Notes: generated by a model from the letters alone, not told the origin. 64,000 nucleotides of DNA from Roseomonas xinghualingensis (GCF_025791835.1 NZ_JAOXLP010000001.1:458534-522533), one strand, 5' to 3'; positions 18,316 through 27,924 are shown, counted from the first letter of the stretch. Numbers and translations are program-made.

Positions 18316-18501
18316 TCAATTGCCTTGGGTCGTGAGATCAGGGCCGGCGAAGGCTGGGCTGGGGAGCAGCGTTCGGGCGTGTGATGGTATGGGTTCGGCT
18401 TGGGGCGCTGACCTGGATACGCGGCGCTGCGGATCGTGATGCGTCTGCTGCCAGGAGCCGGGTGGGGCACCGAGCGCGAAGCCTGCGCTCATGGTCGTCA
18501 T
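18316..18501 (-). CDS. Short paralogue or remnant of the secreted repeat protein
   Basis: This 61-codon frame ends in ARTLLPSPAFAGPDLTTQGN, which parallels SRTLLAGSHFSG and the final STQGN of the secreted protein encoded directly downstream. An AAGGA sequence lies before the ATG at 18501. It has no signal peptide, so it is either a damaged duplicate or a separate small gene. Confidence 0.4.
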   Translation of the reverse strand: MTTMSAGFALGAPPGSWQQTHHDPQRRVSRSAPQAEPIPSHARTLLPSPAFAGPDLTTQGN

Positions 18502-18673
18502 CCGTCCTTATTATTGGTTCTTCTCCTTTCGTCCCATCTGATTGGTGGACGATGCGAGAATGCGGCTGAATGGTTTCCGGCGCTACCGCCTGAGTTTTCC
18601 AAAACTTTCCTGATGTTTCCGGATTGTCGGCTGCAGCGCTTACGAAGCTTCCATGAGGAAGATCGTGCGGCGG

Positions 18674-20128
18674 TCACTCGGGAACGCCTGCTTTCACAAG
18701 ACCTTCGACAAAGACGCCGCAATGCGCGAAGCCATCGAGATTCTTGCGAAGCACGCTGACACGGATGGGAGGTCCTATCTTGTTGCGGGCTTCGATGAAG
18801 GTCCGTGCCTCCTCCAGCAGCCCGAGATGACCGCAACAACTGATCAAGGTGTTGTAGTGCCCGGAATATTCGGTGAAGGACGCAACCGAGGCGCGACGAA
18901 AGGGCAGCGCCTCCAGGAAGCGCTGCGATCCGAGCAGGGCGAGGCCGTGGGTCGCGGTGTAGAGGCCGGAGAAGCTGTCGGTGGGACTCATGCGGACGGC
19001 TTGGCCGGTTTCGGCAACGGCCTCGTCGAAATGGCCCGCGCGGAGCAGGACCCATCCGAGGAATGTTCGCCCCAGCGCGAAGTTTGGGGTGAGTTCGAGC
19101 GCCGCGCGGAGTTCCGTGACGGCCCGCCCGTGGCGCCGTGCGTCGCTCAGGCAAAGGCCAAGGGTCATCCGGGCCCAGGGTTCGCTCGGATCGAGTGCGA
19201 CTGCTTCCTCGGCGTGCTGCGCGGCCTGGCGGTAGCCGGCCTGGGTATCGTGCCACCAGTAGCAGCGCGCCGCCCACCAGACGGCCCAGCCGAGGACGGC
19301 ATGGGCCCTTGCATAGCCCGGGTCGATCCAGATGGCCTCCTCAAGGAGGGCGCGTGCCTGCTCGTTCTGCCGCCGGTCGATGCGGTTGATCAGGCCCATG
19401 GCGCGAACGACGAGGCCCCAGGCGTCGATGCTCCCGGGGGGATGGCTGGCGGCACGGAATCCTTCCTCCGTGTAGAGATGGGGTTCGATGGCGGCGACGA
19501 CGTTGCGGGTGATTTCGTCCTGCACGGCGAAGATGTCATGCATCTCGCGGTCGTAGCGCTCGGCCCAGATGTGCTTTCCCGTCAGGGTCTCCACGAGCTG
19601 GCTGGTGACGCGGATGCGGGGGGCGGAGGTCCGGACGCTGCCCTCCAGCACGTAGCGGACCCCGAGTTCACCCGCGACCTGCCGTACGTCCACGGCGCGC
19701 CCCTTGTAGGTGAAGCTCGAATTCCGGGCGATGACGAAGAGCCAGCGCAGCCGGGAGAGCTCCGTGATGAGGTCTTCCGTGATTCCGTCGGCGAAGAAGT
19801 CCTGCCCCGGATCGGCGCTCATATTCGTGAAGGGTAGGACAGCGATGGAGGGCCTGTTCGGAGGGCGACGTGGTGCCCGGACCGGCTGCGGCTCCTCATG
19901 CCTGTCAGGCAGCAGGGTGGAGCGGCCTTCCTGCATGTCCGGTACGCGCAGGGGGAGGCCGGTATGGCCCTCCACGATGGCGAGCGTCTTGTCTGAGAAA
20001 AGGCCGACAAGCAGCTTGTCCACCGTGGACCTGCCCAATTTCGTCTTGAATGCGAACTGGTCGCGGGACATGTGTTCGCGCGCGATGTAGTCCCGAATGA
20101 TGTTCGCGACCCGCCTGTTCTCGTCCAT
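18674..20128 (-). CDS. HTH-TPR protein with an adenylate-cyclase-associated (FlgO/TolB-like) domain
   Basis: The 484-residue protein (from ATG 20128) starts with a helix-turn-helix-like region (MSRDQFAFKTKLGRSTVDKL), then a domain beginning IAVLPFTNMSADPGQDFFAD that commonly follows class III adenylate cyclases, and finally five or more TPR repeats (residues about 255-470) with the AxxxLGWxxxxxGxxDEA pattern. The cyclase catalytic domain itself is absent. Such proteins probably sense or bind a partner through the TPRs. The frame is open upstream to 20233, but the MDENRRVANIIRDY start fits the family better. It stands alone. Confidence 0.75.
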   Translation of the reverse strand: MDENRRVANIIRDYIAREHMSRDQFAFKTKLGRSTVDKLLVGLFSDKTLAIVEGHTGLPLRVPDMQEGRSTLLPDRHEEPQPVRAPRRPPNRPSIAVLPFTNMSADPGQDFFADGITEDLITELSRLRWLFVIARNSSFTYKGRAVDVRQVAGELGVRYVLEGSVRTSAPRIRVTSQLVETLTGKHIWAERYDREMHDIFAVQDEITRNVVAAIEPHLYTEEGFRAASHPPGSIDAWGLVVRAMGLINRIDRRQNEQARALLEEAIWIDPGYARAHAVLGWAVWWAARCYWWHDTQAGYRQAAQHAEEAVALDPSEPWARMTLGLCLSDARRHGRAVTELRAALELTPNFALGRTFLGWVLLRAGHFDEAVAETGQAVRMSPTDSFSGLYTATHGLALLGSQRFLEALPFRRASVASFTEYSGHYNTLISCCGHLGLLEEARTFIEARNKIGPPIRVSVLRKNLDGFAHCGVFVEGLVKAGVPE

Positions 20129-20331
20129 CTGCGCCTGAGGCTCCTCGATGGAGATGCAGTTTTGCCGGAAAAAGGAGCGGGAATGCACGCATAGATCGTA
20201 TGGCGCCCATATCCGCGAACGGCGGCATGGCATGTTGGTGGCAGCGCTGAACGATTTTTAGGGCGTTTCTCGATTCTGTCCCGTTTGGTTCTGGACCCGG
20301 CAGCGCTCGGCATCATTCGCCGGAAGGAAGA

Positions 20332-22275
20332 TTAACGGCCTCGCATTTCCGCCAGATGGTTGAACTGGTGTCCATAGGTACCTAGGCCTTGAGTCTGCGA
20401 TCGTAACTCGATGATGAAGTCGCCAAGCTCAGAAGCTGGCACCAGCGCCTGCACCTCGTCCCAGCCCTCCCAGCCAGCCTTCGCGGTGAAGCTGAGGATC
20501 TGCCCTCGCCGGCCTGTCAGCAGGCGCTGGACCGTGGAGGTGAACTCAGCGGGAGCCGTGACCGTCACCTCGTCAACCGGCTCCAACTGCACCGGGTCGG
20601 CCTTTGCCAGCCCTTCCTGCATGGCCATGCGGGTGGCTGTCGCGAAGGCCATGTCACTGCTGTCCACTGCATGGAAGCCGCCATCCAGCAATGTTACCGC
20701 GACATCCACGACGGGATGGCCGAGAGGCCCCTTCCGGGCCGCCTCTTCCGCCGCCTGGCTCACAGCCGGGATGAAACGCTTCGGGACGGCACCGCCGACC
20801 ACCTTCTCGTCGAAGTGAAAGCCTGCCCCGCGCGGGCGCGGCGCGATCTGCAGCTTCACATCCGCGAATTGCCCATGCCCGCCGGTTTGCCGCTTCAGCC
20901 GTGCCTGTTGGACAACGGCATGGCGGATCGTCTCCCGATAGGCGACCGGCGGACGCGCTGTGCGCAGTTTTACTCCCGCCGAAGAGGACAGCCTGTCCAA
21001 CGCGGCACGCAAATGAATTTCACCCTGGCCTGCGAGGATGGTGGCGCCGCTCTCTGCATCCTGGCTGACCGTCAGGGCGGGGTCCTCCTCCGTCAGCCGC
21101 TGCAGGGCCGTGGACAGGCGCACCTCGTCCTTGCGCTCCTCCGGCGCGATGGTCATGGCGAAGACCGGGGGAGGGGGCTCGGGGAAAGGAAGCGCCGGAC
21201 CACCCAGGGTCGCGCCCGTCCTGGCACCTTCCAGCCTTCCCAGGGCAGCGATGTCCCCTGCTTCGGCCTGGCGTACCTTCTCGGTTTCGCCGCCGGGAAA
21301 GCGGTAGATGCCGCCAACGCGCTGTCCATCAAGGGCTGCTCCGTCCTCCAGTTTTCCCCGCCAGAGCCGTACGAAGGAAAGCCGGCCGGCATGGCCTGCC
21401 TGAAGCGTGCGGAAGACCAGCGCGAGCGGTGGGCCGCCAAGCGTGATTCCATGCCTCGCCGCGGTATCGGATACGGAGGGAACGTCGTGGCGAAGCGCCT
21501 TCCACAGGCGCTGGATGCCATTGCAATGCTCGGCCGCACCGAGAAGCACGCTGACCACGGCGCCATTGCCTTCACCATGGTGCAATGGGCGGTAGATCTC
21601 GGCCGGTTCAGGCTCAAGGTCCTCAAGAACCTTTTCCAGCAAGGCGTCGTCATGGTCGGCCAGCAGCTCCAGAAGCGCGCCGCGAGCCTCGTTCTTTCGG
21701 ACCTGCATGGATTCCGGCAGGGCGATGCGTTCGGAAGGCTCGCCCCGGCGGTAGCGATAGGATCGCTCGCTCACGAGATCGACATAGCCCGTGACCATTT
21801 CTCCCTCACGGATCGGGACCTGCCGGAGCACCAGCTTTCGCCGCGTGTGTGCCTGCAGTGCGGCGAGAGCTTCGCGGACCGTTCCTGTCAGCGCATCGAT
21901 CTTGTTCAGGAAAACGAGCGCAGGCGTTCCCGTTTCCTCGATCCGGCGGAGGAGCGGCCCGAGGCTTCCGGCACGCGCCGGTGCTGCTTCACAGACCACC
22001 ACGGCCAGATCGACCACGGCAAGGGCGCATTCGACATCGTAAGAGAACTCAATGGAACCGGGACAATCGAGGATGGCCCAACTGCCGTCCTGCATCCCAC
22101 GATGGCCTATCCTCAATTCATTGCCCATCGGGCGAGACGCGGAGCGGCGGGCCTGGCTGGATGAAGCTGCCAGAAGGGCGTCGAACAAGGCCGATTTGCC
22201 GGATCCTTGCGGGCCTATCAGTGCGATGGAGCGGGGCGATGGCAAGCTGGCCCCTCTGCCTTGAGGATCTGCCAT
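20332..22275 (-). CDS. EF-G-like translational GTPase paralogue
   Basis: The 647-residue protein has the EF-G domain order: GTPase, beta-barrel domain II, and domains III-V. The P-loop is GPQGSGKSALFDALL rather than the AHIDAGKTT form of housekeeping EF-G; DCPGS gives the G3 motif and NKID the G4 motif. Domain IV is recognisable in YRETIRHAVVQQARLKRQTG and GHGQFADVKLQI, and domain V near GRRGQILSFTA. It is shorter than EF-G (about 700) and resembles the FusA2-type paralogues, whose role is not established. It is not next to rpsL/rpsG/tuf, so it is not the main fusA. Confidence 0.8.
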   Translation of the reverse strand: MADPQGRGASLPSPRSIALIGPQGSGKSALFDALLAASSSQARRSASRPMGNELRIGHRGMQDGSWAILDCPGSIEFSYDVECALAVVDLAVVVCEAAPARAGSLGPLLRRIEETGTPALVFLNKIDALTGTVREALAALQAHTRRKLVLRQVPIREGEMVTGYVDLVSERSYRYRRGEPSERIALPESMQVRKNEARGALLELLADHDDALLEKVLEDLEPEPAEIYRPLHHGEGNGAVVSVLLGAAEHCNGIQRLWKALRHDVPSVSDTAARHGITLGGPPLALVFRTLQAGHAGRLSFVRLWRGKLEDGAALDGQRVGGIYRFPGGETEKVRQAEAGDIAALGRLEGARTGATLGGPALPFPEPPPPVFAMTIAPEERKDEVRLSTALQRLTEEDPALTVSQDAESGATILAGQGEIHLRAALDRLSSSAGVKLRTARPPVAYRETIRHAVVQQARLKRQTGGHGQFADVKLQIAPRPRGAGFHFDEKVVGGAVPKRFIPAVSQAAEEAARKGPLGHPVVDVAVTLLDGGFHAVDSSDMAFATATRMAMQEGLAKADPVQLEPVDEVTVTAPAEFTSTVQRLLTGRRGQILSFTAKAGWEGWDEVQALVPASELGDFIIELRSQTQGLGTYGHQFNHLAEMRGR

Positions 22276-22449
22276 CGGACTCTCCTCCCGAACTGGATCC
22301 GGTTCTGTTGAGGCGGACGGGCTCTATTGGCGCAGCACTGCTCTGAGAAAGGAAAATTGGAGCAGGAAAAGGAACCTGGGGCAAATACTCTCTCTCACTG
22401 GACCTCGCTCGCCAAGCGCTGTCTGAGCCTCGGCCGAGGCTATGGCAGC

Positions 22450-22660
22450 GCCTGCTTCTGCCAGGCTTTGAGCTGTCGCGGCATTGATCCCTGGATGCCA
22501 TCAACAGGCAGCCGGAGGGCACGGCTTCCTTGCGGCCCTCCCCTCTGCCTGCAACGTTGATGTGTCGAGAGTATGCTTGGCCGCCTCAAGGACTGGCGCT
22601 GCATCTCCAGCCGCTATGGCCGCTGCAACCATCACCTTCTGGCTGCCGTAGCCGTGAAGG
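22450..22660 (+). pseudogene. Relic of an IS5-type transposase C-terminal region
   Basis: In one plus-strand frame, the pieces RGIDPWMPSTGSRR (before an in-frame stop at about 22558) and VESMLGRLKDWRCISSRYGR (after it) match the end of IS5-family transposases, which typically read GIDP-IPSTASRR followed by ERMFGRLKDWRRIHTRYDR. The rest of the element is gone and a frameshift follows. It lies in the gap upstream of prkA. Confidence 0.65.
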
Positions 22661-22661
22661 A

Positions 22662-23125
22662 CCTTGACCCTGGCCAACAAGGCACAAAGTCGTCGCTCTC
22701 TCGGCTTGTCCTGCTACCAAATTTCGACGTTACTTGTATGAAATTAATATGCGTTAACAGGCCGCGGTGCGCATCCTGTGAGCGGTACATGTTGCTGGAA
22801 AGACTGCCCCTCGCGGGTCCTGCTGCCGCCTCTGATTGGTCCTCTTGGATGATTGAGGCTGCTGCCGCTTCAAAGGCCACCCGGGTGGCGGTGTCTGGCT
22901 CGGAAAGGCGAGCATGAAGGCAGCGCTCGTCTTGAGGTGGAAGGCGCCAAATATAAAGTTGATAGTGAATCCAGGAGGAGTGTTGCGTTAGACTTTCGAG
23001 TCCACGCAGCCGTACTGGGAGTAGAGAACACAGAAAAGAGAGGGCGATCAACTGTAACGGCAGAAGTTAAGGTGCCAACATCGGTTGAGCTGGCGGCTTG
23101 GCCGACATGAAAGGAGAGTGTTCTG
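22662..23125. other. Gene-free stretch upstream of prkA
   Basis: No convincing gene is seen. The region is visibly richer in A and T than the surroundings (for example around 22741 and 22951) and must hold the prkA promoter. I could not find a clear GGAAC-N16-CGTT (EcfG) element. AAGGAGAG at 23110-23117 serves as the prkA ribosome site. Confidence 0.4.
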
Positions 23126-25072
23126 GTGGATCTACCGGACGACATCTTTTTGTTACATGCCAGTCTTCGGGACCGGAAACGCGAGGTGGAAATGAGCCTC
23201 GCCGACTACCTGAAGGCATGCCAGGCCGACCCGCAATGCTATGCAAGTCCGGCCGAACGGATGCTTCGCGCAATCGGCGAACCGGAGCTTGTTGACACTT
23301 CCCGTGACCCCAGGCTGGGACGGATATTCCTTAACCGTACTGTACGTGTGTACCCTGCTTTCTCCGAGTTCCATGGGATGGAGGAGACGATCGAGCGGAT
23401 CGTCGCTTTCTTCCGGCATGCTGCGCAGGGATTGGAGGAGCGTAAGCAGGTGCTGTACCTGCTCGGCCCGGTTGGCGGCGGCAAATCCTCCCTGAGCGAA
23501 AGGCTGAAGGCTCTGATGGAGCAAGAGCCGATCTATGTCCTTAAGGCTGGCGACGAGGTCAGTCCCGTCTTTGAGAGTCCGCTTGGATTGTTCGATCCGG
23601 AGACGATGGGCGACATGTTGTGGGAGCGCTACGGCATTCCACGGCGCGTGCTGACGGGGATTGCCAGCCCTTGGGCGCTCAGGCGGCTGGATGATGCAGG
23701 GGGCAACATCGAGAGCTTCCGTGTCGTCAAGATGTATCCTTCCCGCCGCAAGCAGATCGCAATTGCCAAGACAGAGCCTGGTGACGACAACAACCAGGAT
23801 ATTTCTGCCCTTGTCGGAAAAGTCGATATCCGCAAGCTTGAGATCTTTAGCCAGAACGATCCGGATGCCTATGGATTTTCCGGCGGGTTGAACCGCGCCA
23901 ACCAAGGCATTCTTGAGTTCGTGGAGATGTTCAAGGCACCGATCAAGATGTTGCACCCGCTGCTGACGGCGACACAGGAGGGGAATTATCTTGGGACGGA
24001 GAATATCGGCGCCATTCCGTTTCAGGGCATCCTGCTAGCGCACTCGAACGAGGCGGAGTGGCAGAGCTTCCGGAACAATCGCACGAATGAGGCATTTCTG
24101 GATCGTGTGAGTGTTGTGAAGGTTCCGTACTGTCTCAGGGTTACTGAGGAGAGCCGAATCTACGAGAAGCTCATTGCGAATTCCGCGCTCGCCGAGGCTC
24201 CATGTGCACCTCATACGCTTGAGATGCTCGCACGCTTTGCTGTCCTCTCACGCCTCAAGCCACACCTTAACTCGCGTCCCTTTGCCAAGATGCGGGTCTA
24301 TGACGGAGAGAACATCAGGGAGACCGACCCGAAGGTTAAGACGATGCAGGAGTACCGTGACGCCGCAGGAATCGATGAAGGCATGGACGGCGTTTCCACC
24401 CGTTTTGCGTTCAAGGTGCTGTCCGCGACGTTCAACTACTCCTCAAGCGAGGTGGCGGCTGACCCCGTTCATCTCATGTATGTTCTGGAGCAAGCCATCC
24501 GGCGTGAGCAGTTTCCGGCGGATACCGAGGCAGCCTATCTTGCTACCATCAAGAATGAGCTTGCTTCCCGCTACGCGGAGTTCATCGGTAACGAGATTCA
24601 GAAGGCATATCTGGAGAGCTACGGCGACTACGGGCAGAACCTGTTCGACCGCTACCTGGACTATGCCGACGCGTGGATCGAAGACCAGGATTTCAAGGAT
24701 CCCGATACCGGCCAGATGCTTGATCGGGAACTCCTCAATGCTGAGCTAACCAAGATCGAGAAGCCGGCCGGAATTGCCAATCCCAAGGATTTCCGGAATG
24801 AGGTGGTCAAGTTCGCGCTTCGTATTCGTGCATCCAATGCCGGGCGGAATCCTTCCTGGACCAGCTATGAGAAAATTCGCGAGGTGATCGAGAAGCGGAT
24901 GTTCAGCCAGGTTGAGGATCTTCTTCCGGTGATCAGCTTTGGAACGAAGAAGGACCACGAGGCCGAGAAAAAGCACAACGACTTTGTCAACCGCATGGTC
25001 GCGCGCGGCTACACCGAGCGCCAGGTGCGCCGCTTGGTGGAGTGGTACATGCGCGTCAAGCAATCCGCCTGA
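23126..25072 (+). CDS. prkA: PrkA-type serine protein kinase/AAA+ protein
   Basis: The 648-residue protein matches YeaG/PrkA in length and layout. An N-terminal AAA+ module carries the P-loop GPVGGGKSS (residues 114-122), and the C-terminal part is the kinase-like PrkA region. In enteric bacteria YeaG with YeaH acts during nitrogen starvation and stationary phase; in Bacillus, PrkA affects sporulation genes and has been described as an AAA+ protease. The start is GTG 23126, which follows AAGGAGAG and gives MDLPDDIFLLHASLRDRKRE, the normal family start. yeaH and spoVR follow. Confidence 0.94.
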   Translation: MDLPDDIFLLHASLRDRKREVEMSLADYLKACQADPQCYASPAERMLRAIGEPELVDTSRDPRLGRIFLNRTVRVYPAFSEFHGMEETIERIVAFFRHAAQGLEERKQVLYLLGPVGGGKSSLSERLKALMEQEPIYVLKAGDEVSPVFESPLGLFDPETMGDMLWERYGIPRRVLTGIASPWALRRLDDAGGNIESFRVVKMYPSRRKQIAIAKTEPGDDNNQDISALVGKVDIRKLEIFSQNDPDAYGFSGGLNRANQGILEFVEMFKAPIKMLHPLLTATQEGNYLGTENIGAIPFQGILLAHSNEAEWQSFRNNRTNEAFLDRVSVVKVPYCLRVTEESRIYEKLIANSALAEAPCAPHTLEMLARFAVLSRLKPHLNSRPFAKMRVYDGENIRETDPKVKTMQEYRDAAGIDEGMDGVSTRFAFKVLSATFNYSSSEVAADPVHLMYVLEQAIRREQFPADTEAAYLATIKNELASRYAEFIGNEIQKAYLESYGDYGQNLFDRYLDYADAWIEDQDFKDPDTGQMLDRELLNAELTKIEKPAGIANPKDFRNEVVKFALRIRASNAGRNPSWTSYEKIREVIEKRMFSQVEDLLPVISFGTKKDHEAEKKHNDFVNRMVARGYTERQVRRLVEWYMRVKQSA

Positions 25073-25081
25073 GCAGCAGCA

Positions 25082-26368
25082 TTGGACATCATTGACCGCC
25101 GCCCCAACCCCCACGGCAAGAATCTAGAGAACCGTCAACGGGTGCTAAGACGTGCCCGCGCTGCGGTGGCTCAAGCAACACGCGCTGCCATCAACCAGGG
25201 AACATTGCGCGAGGTTGGGCGCGGCCAGGCAGTGACGATCCCGGCAGACTCGCTGCATGAGCCAAGCTTCCACACCGTCTTTTCCTCGGGTCAACGCCAT
25301 CTCGTGCTTTCGGGAAACCGCGAGTTTTCGACGGGTGATCGGCTGGCGCGTCCTTCCGGCGGCAGTGGCGGTGGCGGCGGAGGTAGCGGGACGGGGCAAG
25401 GCGATGGCGAAGGTGAGGATGGGTTTCGTTTCGTTCTCACGCGGGATGAGTTCCTCGATCTTTTCTTTGAAGATCTTGAGTTGCCGGATTTGGTCAAGAA
25501 CCAGATCCTTTCCACCGAGGTGACGACGCCGGTACGCTCGGGCATCAGCCTTGATGGCTCGCCATCGCAGATCGACATGGCGCGGACCATGCGGCATTCG
25601 ATGGCGCGCCGGGTCGCCTTGGGGCGCCCGAAGTCAACGCAGTTGCGCGCAATGGAGGAGGAAATTGCCGCTCTGGAGCGGAACGGGGACGATCCGGAGA
25701 AACTAGGCAGGTTGCGCGCTGAACTGGTGACGGCGCTGCGGCGCATGGCAAGGGTGCCCTGGATCGACCCGGTGGACCTGCGTTACCGGCGTTATACACC
25801 AATGCCGAAGCCATCGGCGCGCGCGGTAATGTTCTGCCTCATGGACGTCTCCGGCTCCATGACGGAGCAGATGAAGGATCTGGCCAAGCGGTTCTTTCTG
25901 CTGCTGCATGTTTTTCTTGAGCGTCGCTATAAGCATGTTGATCTGGTTTTCATCAGGCACACCGAGAGTGCGGAGGAGGTTGACGAAGAAGCCTTCTTCA
26001 CTGACCCAAAGACCGGTGGAACCATCGTCTCCACAGCGCTGATTGAGTTCTCTCGTATTCAGAGGGATCGCTACCCGCAGGATTCCTGGAACATCTACGT
26101 GGCGCAGGTCTCGGATGGCGATAACTTCAGCGGTGATACAAAGAAAGCGGTTGAAATCCTGGAGCAGGATATCCTGCCGGTTGTCCGGTATTTTGCTTAT
26201 GTGGAGGTGGGGGCATCTGCGGCCATGTTCCATGGCGAAACAGATTTGTGGCGCGGATATAAGTTCCTGGCTGACCGTATGCCACGCTTGGTGATGCGGC
26301 GCGTTGCGGAGCGGCGTGACATCTTTCCCGTGTTTGAAGACTTGTTTGGGCGCAAGGCTGCTGATTGA
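25082..26368 (+). CDS. yeaH: YeaH/DUF444 family von Willebrand-type protein
   Basis: This 428-residue protein is the partner of PrkA. It begins IDRRPNPHGKNLENRQRVLR, the standard YeaH start, has a glycine-rich linker (residues about 92-110) and a VWA domain with the MIDAS residues Asp255, Ser257 and Ser259 in LMDVSGSM. The start appears to be a TTG at 25082, nine bases after the prkA stop, with only a weak ribosome site, so translation is probably coupled to prkA. VWA domains paired with AAA+ proteins usually bind partners through a metal; the partner here is unknown. Confidence 0.92.
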   Translation: MDIIDRRPNPHGKNLENRQRVLRRARAAVAQATRAAINQGTLREVGRGQAVTIPADSLHEPSFHTVFSSGQRHLVLSGNREFSTGDRLARPSGGSGGGGGGSGTGQGDGEGEDGFRFVLTRDEFLDLFFEDLELPDLVKNQILSTEVTTPVRSGISLDGSPSQIDMARTMRHSMARRVALGRPKSTQLRAMEEEIAALERNGDDPEKLGRLRAELVTALRRMARVPWIDPVDLRYRRYTPMPKPSARAVMFCLMDVSGSMTEQMKDLAKRFFLLLHVFLERRYKHVDLVFIRHTESAEEVDEEAFFTDPKTGGTIVSTALIEFSRIQRDRYPQDSWNIYVAQVSDGDNFSGDTKKAVEILEQDILPVVRYFAYVEVGASAAMFHGETDLWRGYKFLADRMPRLVMRRVAERRDIFPVFEDLFGRKAAD

Positions 26369-26379
26369 AAGGGGCACCT

Positions 26380-27906
26380 ATGCAATTGTCCTTGCTGTAT
26401 GAAGGGAATGATTGGGACTTCCATACCCTGCGGCGCAGCTATGAAGCGATCGAGCGGATTGCCTGTGACGAGCTCGGACTTGAGGTGTATCCGAACCGGA
26501 TCGAGGTAATTACCGCCGAGCAGATGCTCGACGTGTACACGGCGCATGGAATGCCGATAACCTACCGGCACTGGTCCTATGGCAAACGCTTCCTGCAGCA
26601 TGAGGCCAGCTACCGCCGGGGGATTACCAGCCTTGCCTATGAGGTGGTCATCAACTCAAATCCTTGCATCAGTTACCTGATGGAAGAAAACACTGCGACC
26701 ATGCAGGCCATGGTGATTGCGCATGCCGCGTTCGGGCATAACCATTTCTTCCGAAGCAATCATCTGTTCCGCCAATGGACAGATGCCTCAGCGATCCTTG
26801 ATTACCTGGAATTTGCGCGATCCTATATCGCCACTTGCGAAGACCGGCATGGTACCGCTGCGGTCGAACGCGTGCTCGACGCCGCGCATGCGCTGTCACG
26901 CAATGGCGTGCACCGGGACGATGGCGTCCGCCCGCTGAACCTGAAGGGAGACCAGAAGCGGGAGCGCGAGAGGCGCGAATATGATGAGCGGCTGTTCAAT
27001 GACCTTTGGCGCACGGTGCCTGGCACTCGCCCGGTGGCTGGAGCAGATGTGGCGAGCGAACGCCGGCGCAAGCTGGGCCTGCCTGAAGAGAATCTGCTCT
27101 ACTTTCTTGAGAAGGTCTCACCAAGGCTGCAGCCCTGGGAGCGAGAGGTTATCCGCATTGTGCGGCTCATTGCCCAGTATTTCTACCCGCAGCCACAAGT
27201 GAAGTTAATGAATGAGGGGTGTGCGACCTGGGTTCATCAACGCATCATGACCCGTTTGCATGAGACCGGGCAGATCAACGACGCTGCCTTTCTGGAGGTC
27301 ATTCACTCGACCAGCAACGTCATCACCCAGCTTGGATTCGATCACCCGTTCAGCTCGGGTGGCTTCAATCCCTATGCCCTCGGTTACGCGATGATGGGGG
27401 ATATCGAGCGCATTTGCACGAATCCTGCCGAGGAGGATCGCCGGTGGTTTCCAGAGATCGCCGGCAATGGCGACCCGCTCGGCACTTTGCGTTATGCCTG
27501 GGAAAATTTCCGGGACGAAAGCTTCGTGCTCCAGTTCCTTTCGCCTGCCCTGATTCGGCGGTTCCGCATGTTCCGCCTACTTGACGATACGGCCGAGGCA
27601 ACGCTGCTGGTCGATGCCATCCACGACGACGCGGGTTATCGCGCTATCCGGCGCAGCTTGGCCAGGAGCTACGATCCTGCCGAGAGCGATGCCGACGTGC
27701 AAGTGGTGGACGTAGATTTGGCTGGTGACCGGCGCCTGATGCTGCAGCATCGTACCCGATCCGGGCGGCGGCTGGAAAAGCGCGATGCCGAAGCCACCTT
27801 GTCTCACACCGCCGCACTTTGGGGCTATGATGTGAGGCTGGAGGAGGTCGAAGCCGATACTGGTGCGGTGTTGGCGATTCATACGGCACGCCCGCCTGCT
27901 TCGTGA
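26380..27906 (+). CDS. spoVR: SpoVR family protein (YcgB)
   Basis: This 508-residue protein is the third member of the conserved prkA-yeaH-spoVR set. The opening region LYEGNDWDFHTLRRSYEAIE, HWSYGKRF and the internal NEGCATWVHQRIM (a HEXXH-like helix seen in the family) support the call. In Bacillus SpoVR is needed for spore cortex; in non-sporulating bacteria its function is unknown. The start is ATG 26380 with GAAAGGGG ahead of it, overlapping nothing and 11 bases after yeaH. The gene ends inside a strong hairpin. Confidence 0.92.
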   Translation: MQLSLLYEGNDWDFHTLRRSYEAIERIACDELGLEVYPNRIEVITAEQMLDVYTAHGMPITYRHWSYGKRFLQHEASYRRGITSLAYEVVINSNPCISYLMEENTATMQAMVIAHAAFGHNHFFRSNHLFRQWTDASAILDYLEFARSYIATCEDRHGTAAVERVLDAAHALSRNGVHRDDGVRPLNLKGDQKRERERREYDERLFNDLWRTVPGTRPVAGADVASERRRKLGLPEENLLYFLEKVSPRLQPWEREVIRIVRLIAQYFYPQPQVKLMNEGCATWVHQRIMTRLHETGQINDAAFLEVIHSTSNVITQLGFDHPFSSGGFNPYALGYAMMGDIERICTNPAEEDRRWFPEIAGNGDPLGTLRYAWENFRDESFVLQFLSPALIRRFRMFRLLDDTAEATLLVDAIHDDAGYRAIRRSLARSYDPAESDADVQVVDVDLAGDRRLMLQHRTRSGRRLEKRDAEATLSHTAALWGYDVRLEEVEADTGAVLAIHTARPPAS

Positions 27907-27915
27907 GGCGGGCGT
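27888..27915. terminator. Hairpin covering the spoVR stop codon
   Basis: A perfect 10-base-pair stem (27888-27897 with 27906-27915) with an eight-base loop encloses the spoVR stop codon and ends nine bases before the stop of the convergent DUF6489 gene. No U-tract is present on either strand. Confidence 0.5.
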
Positions 27916-27924
27916 AGCTCCTGC

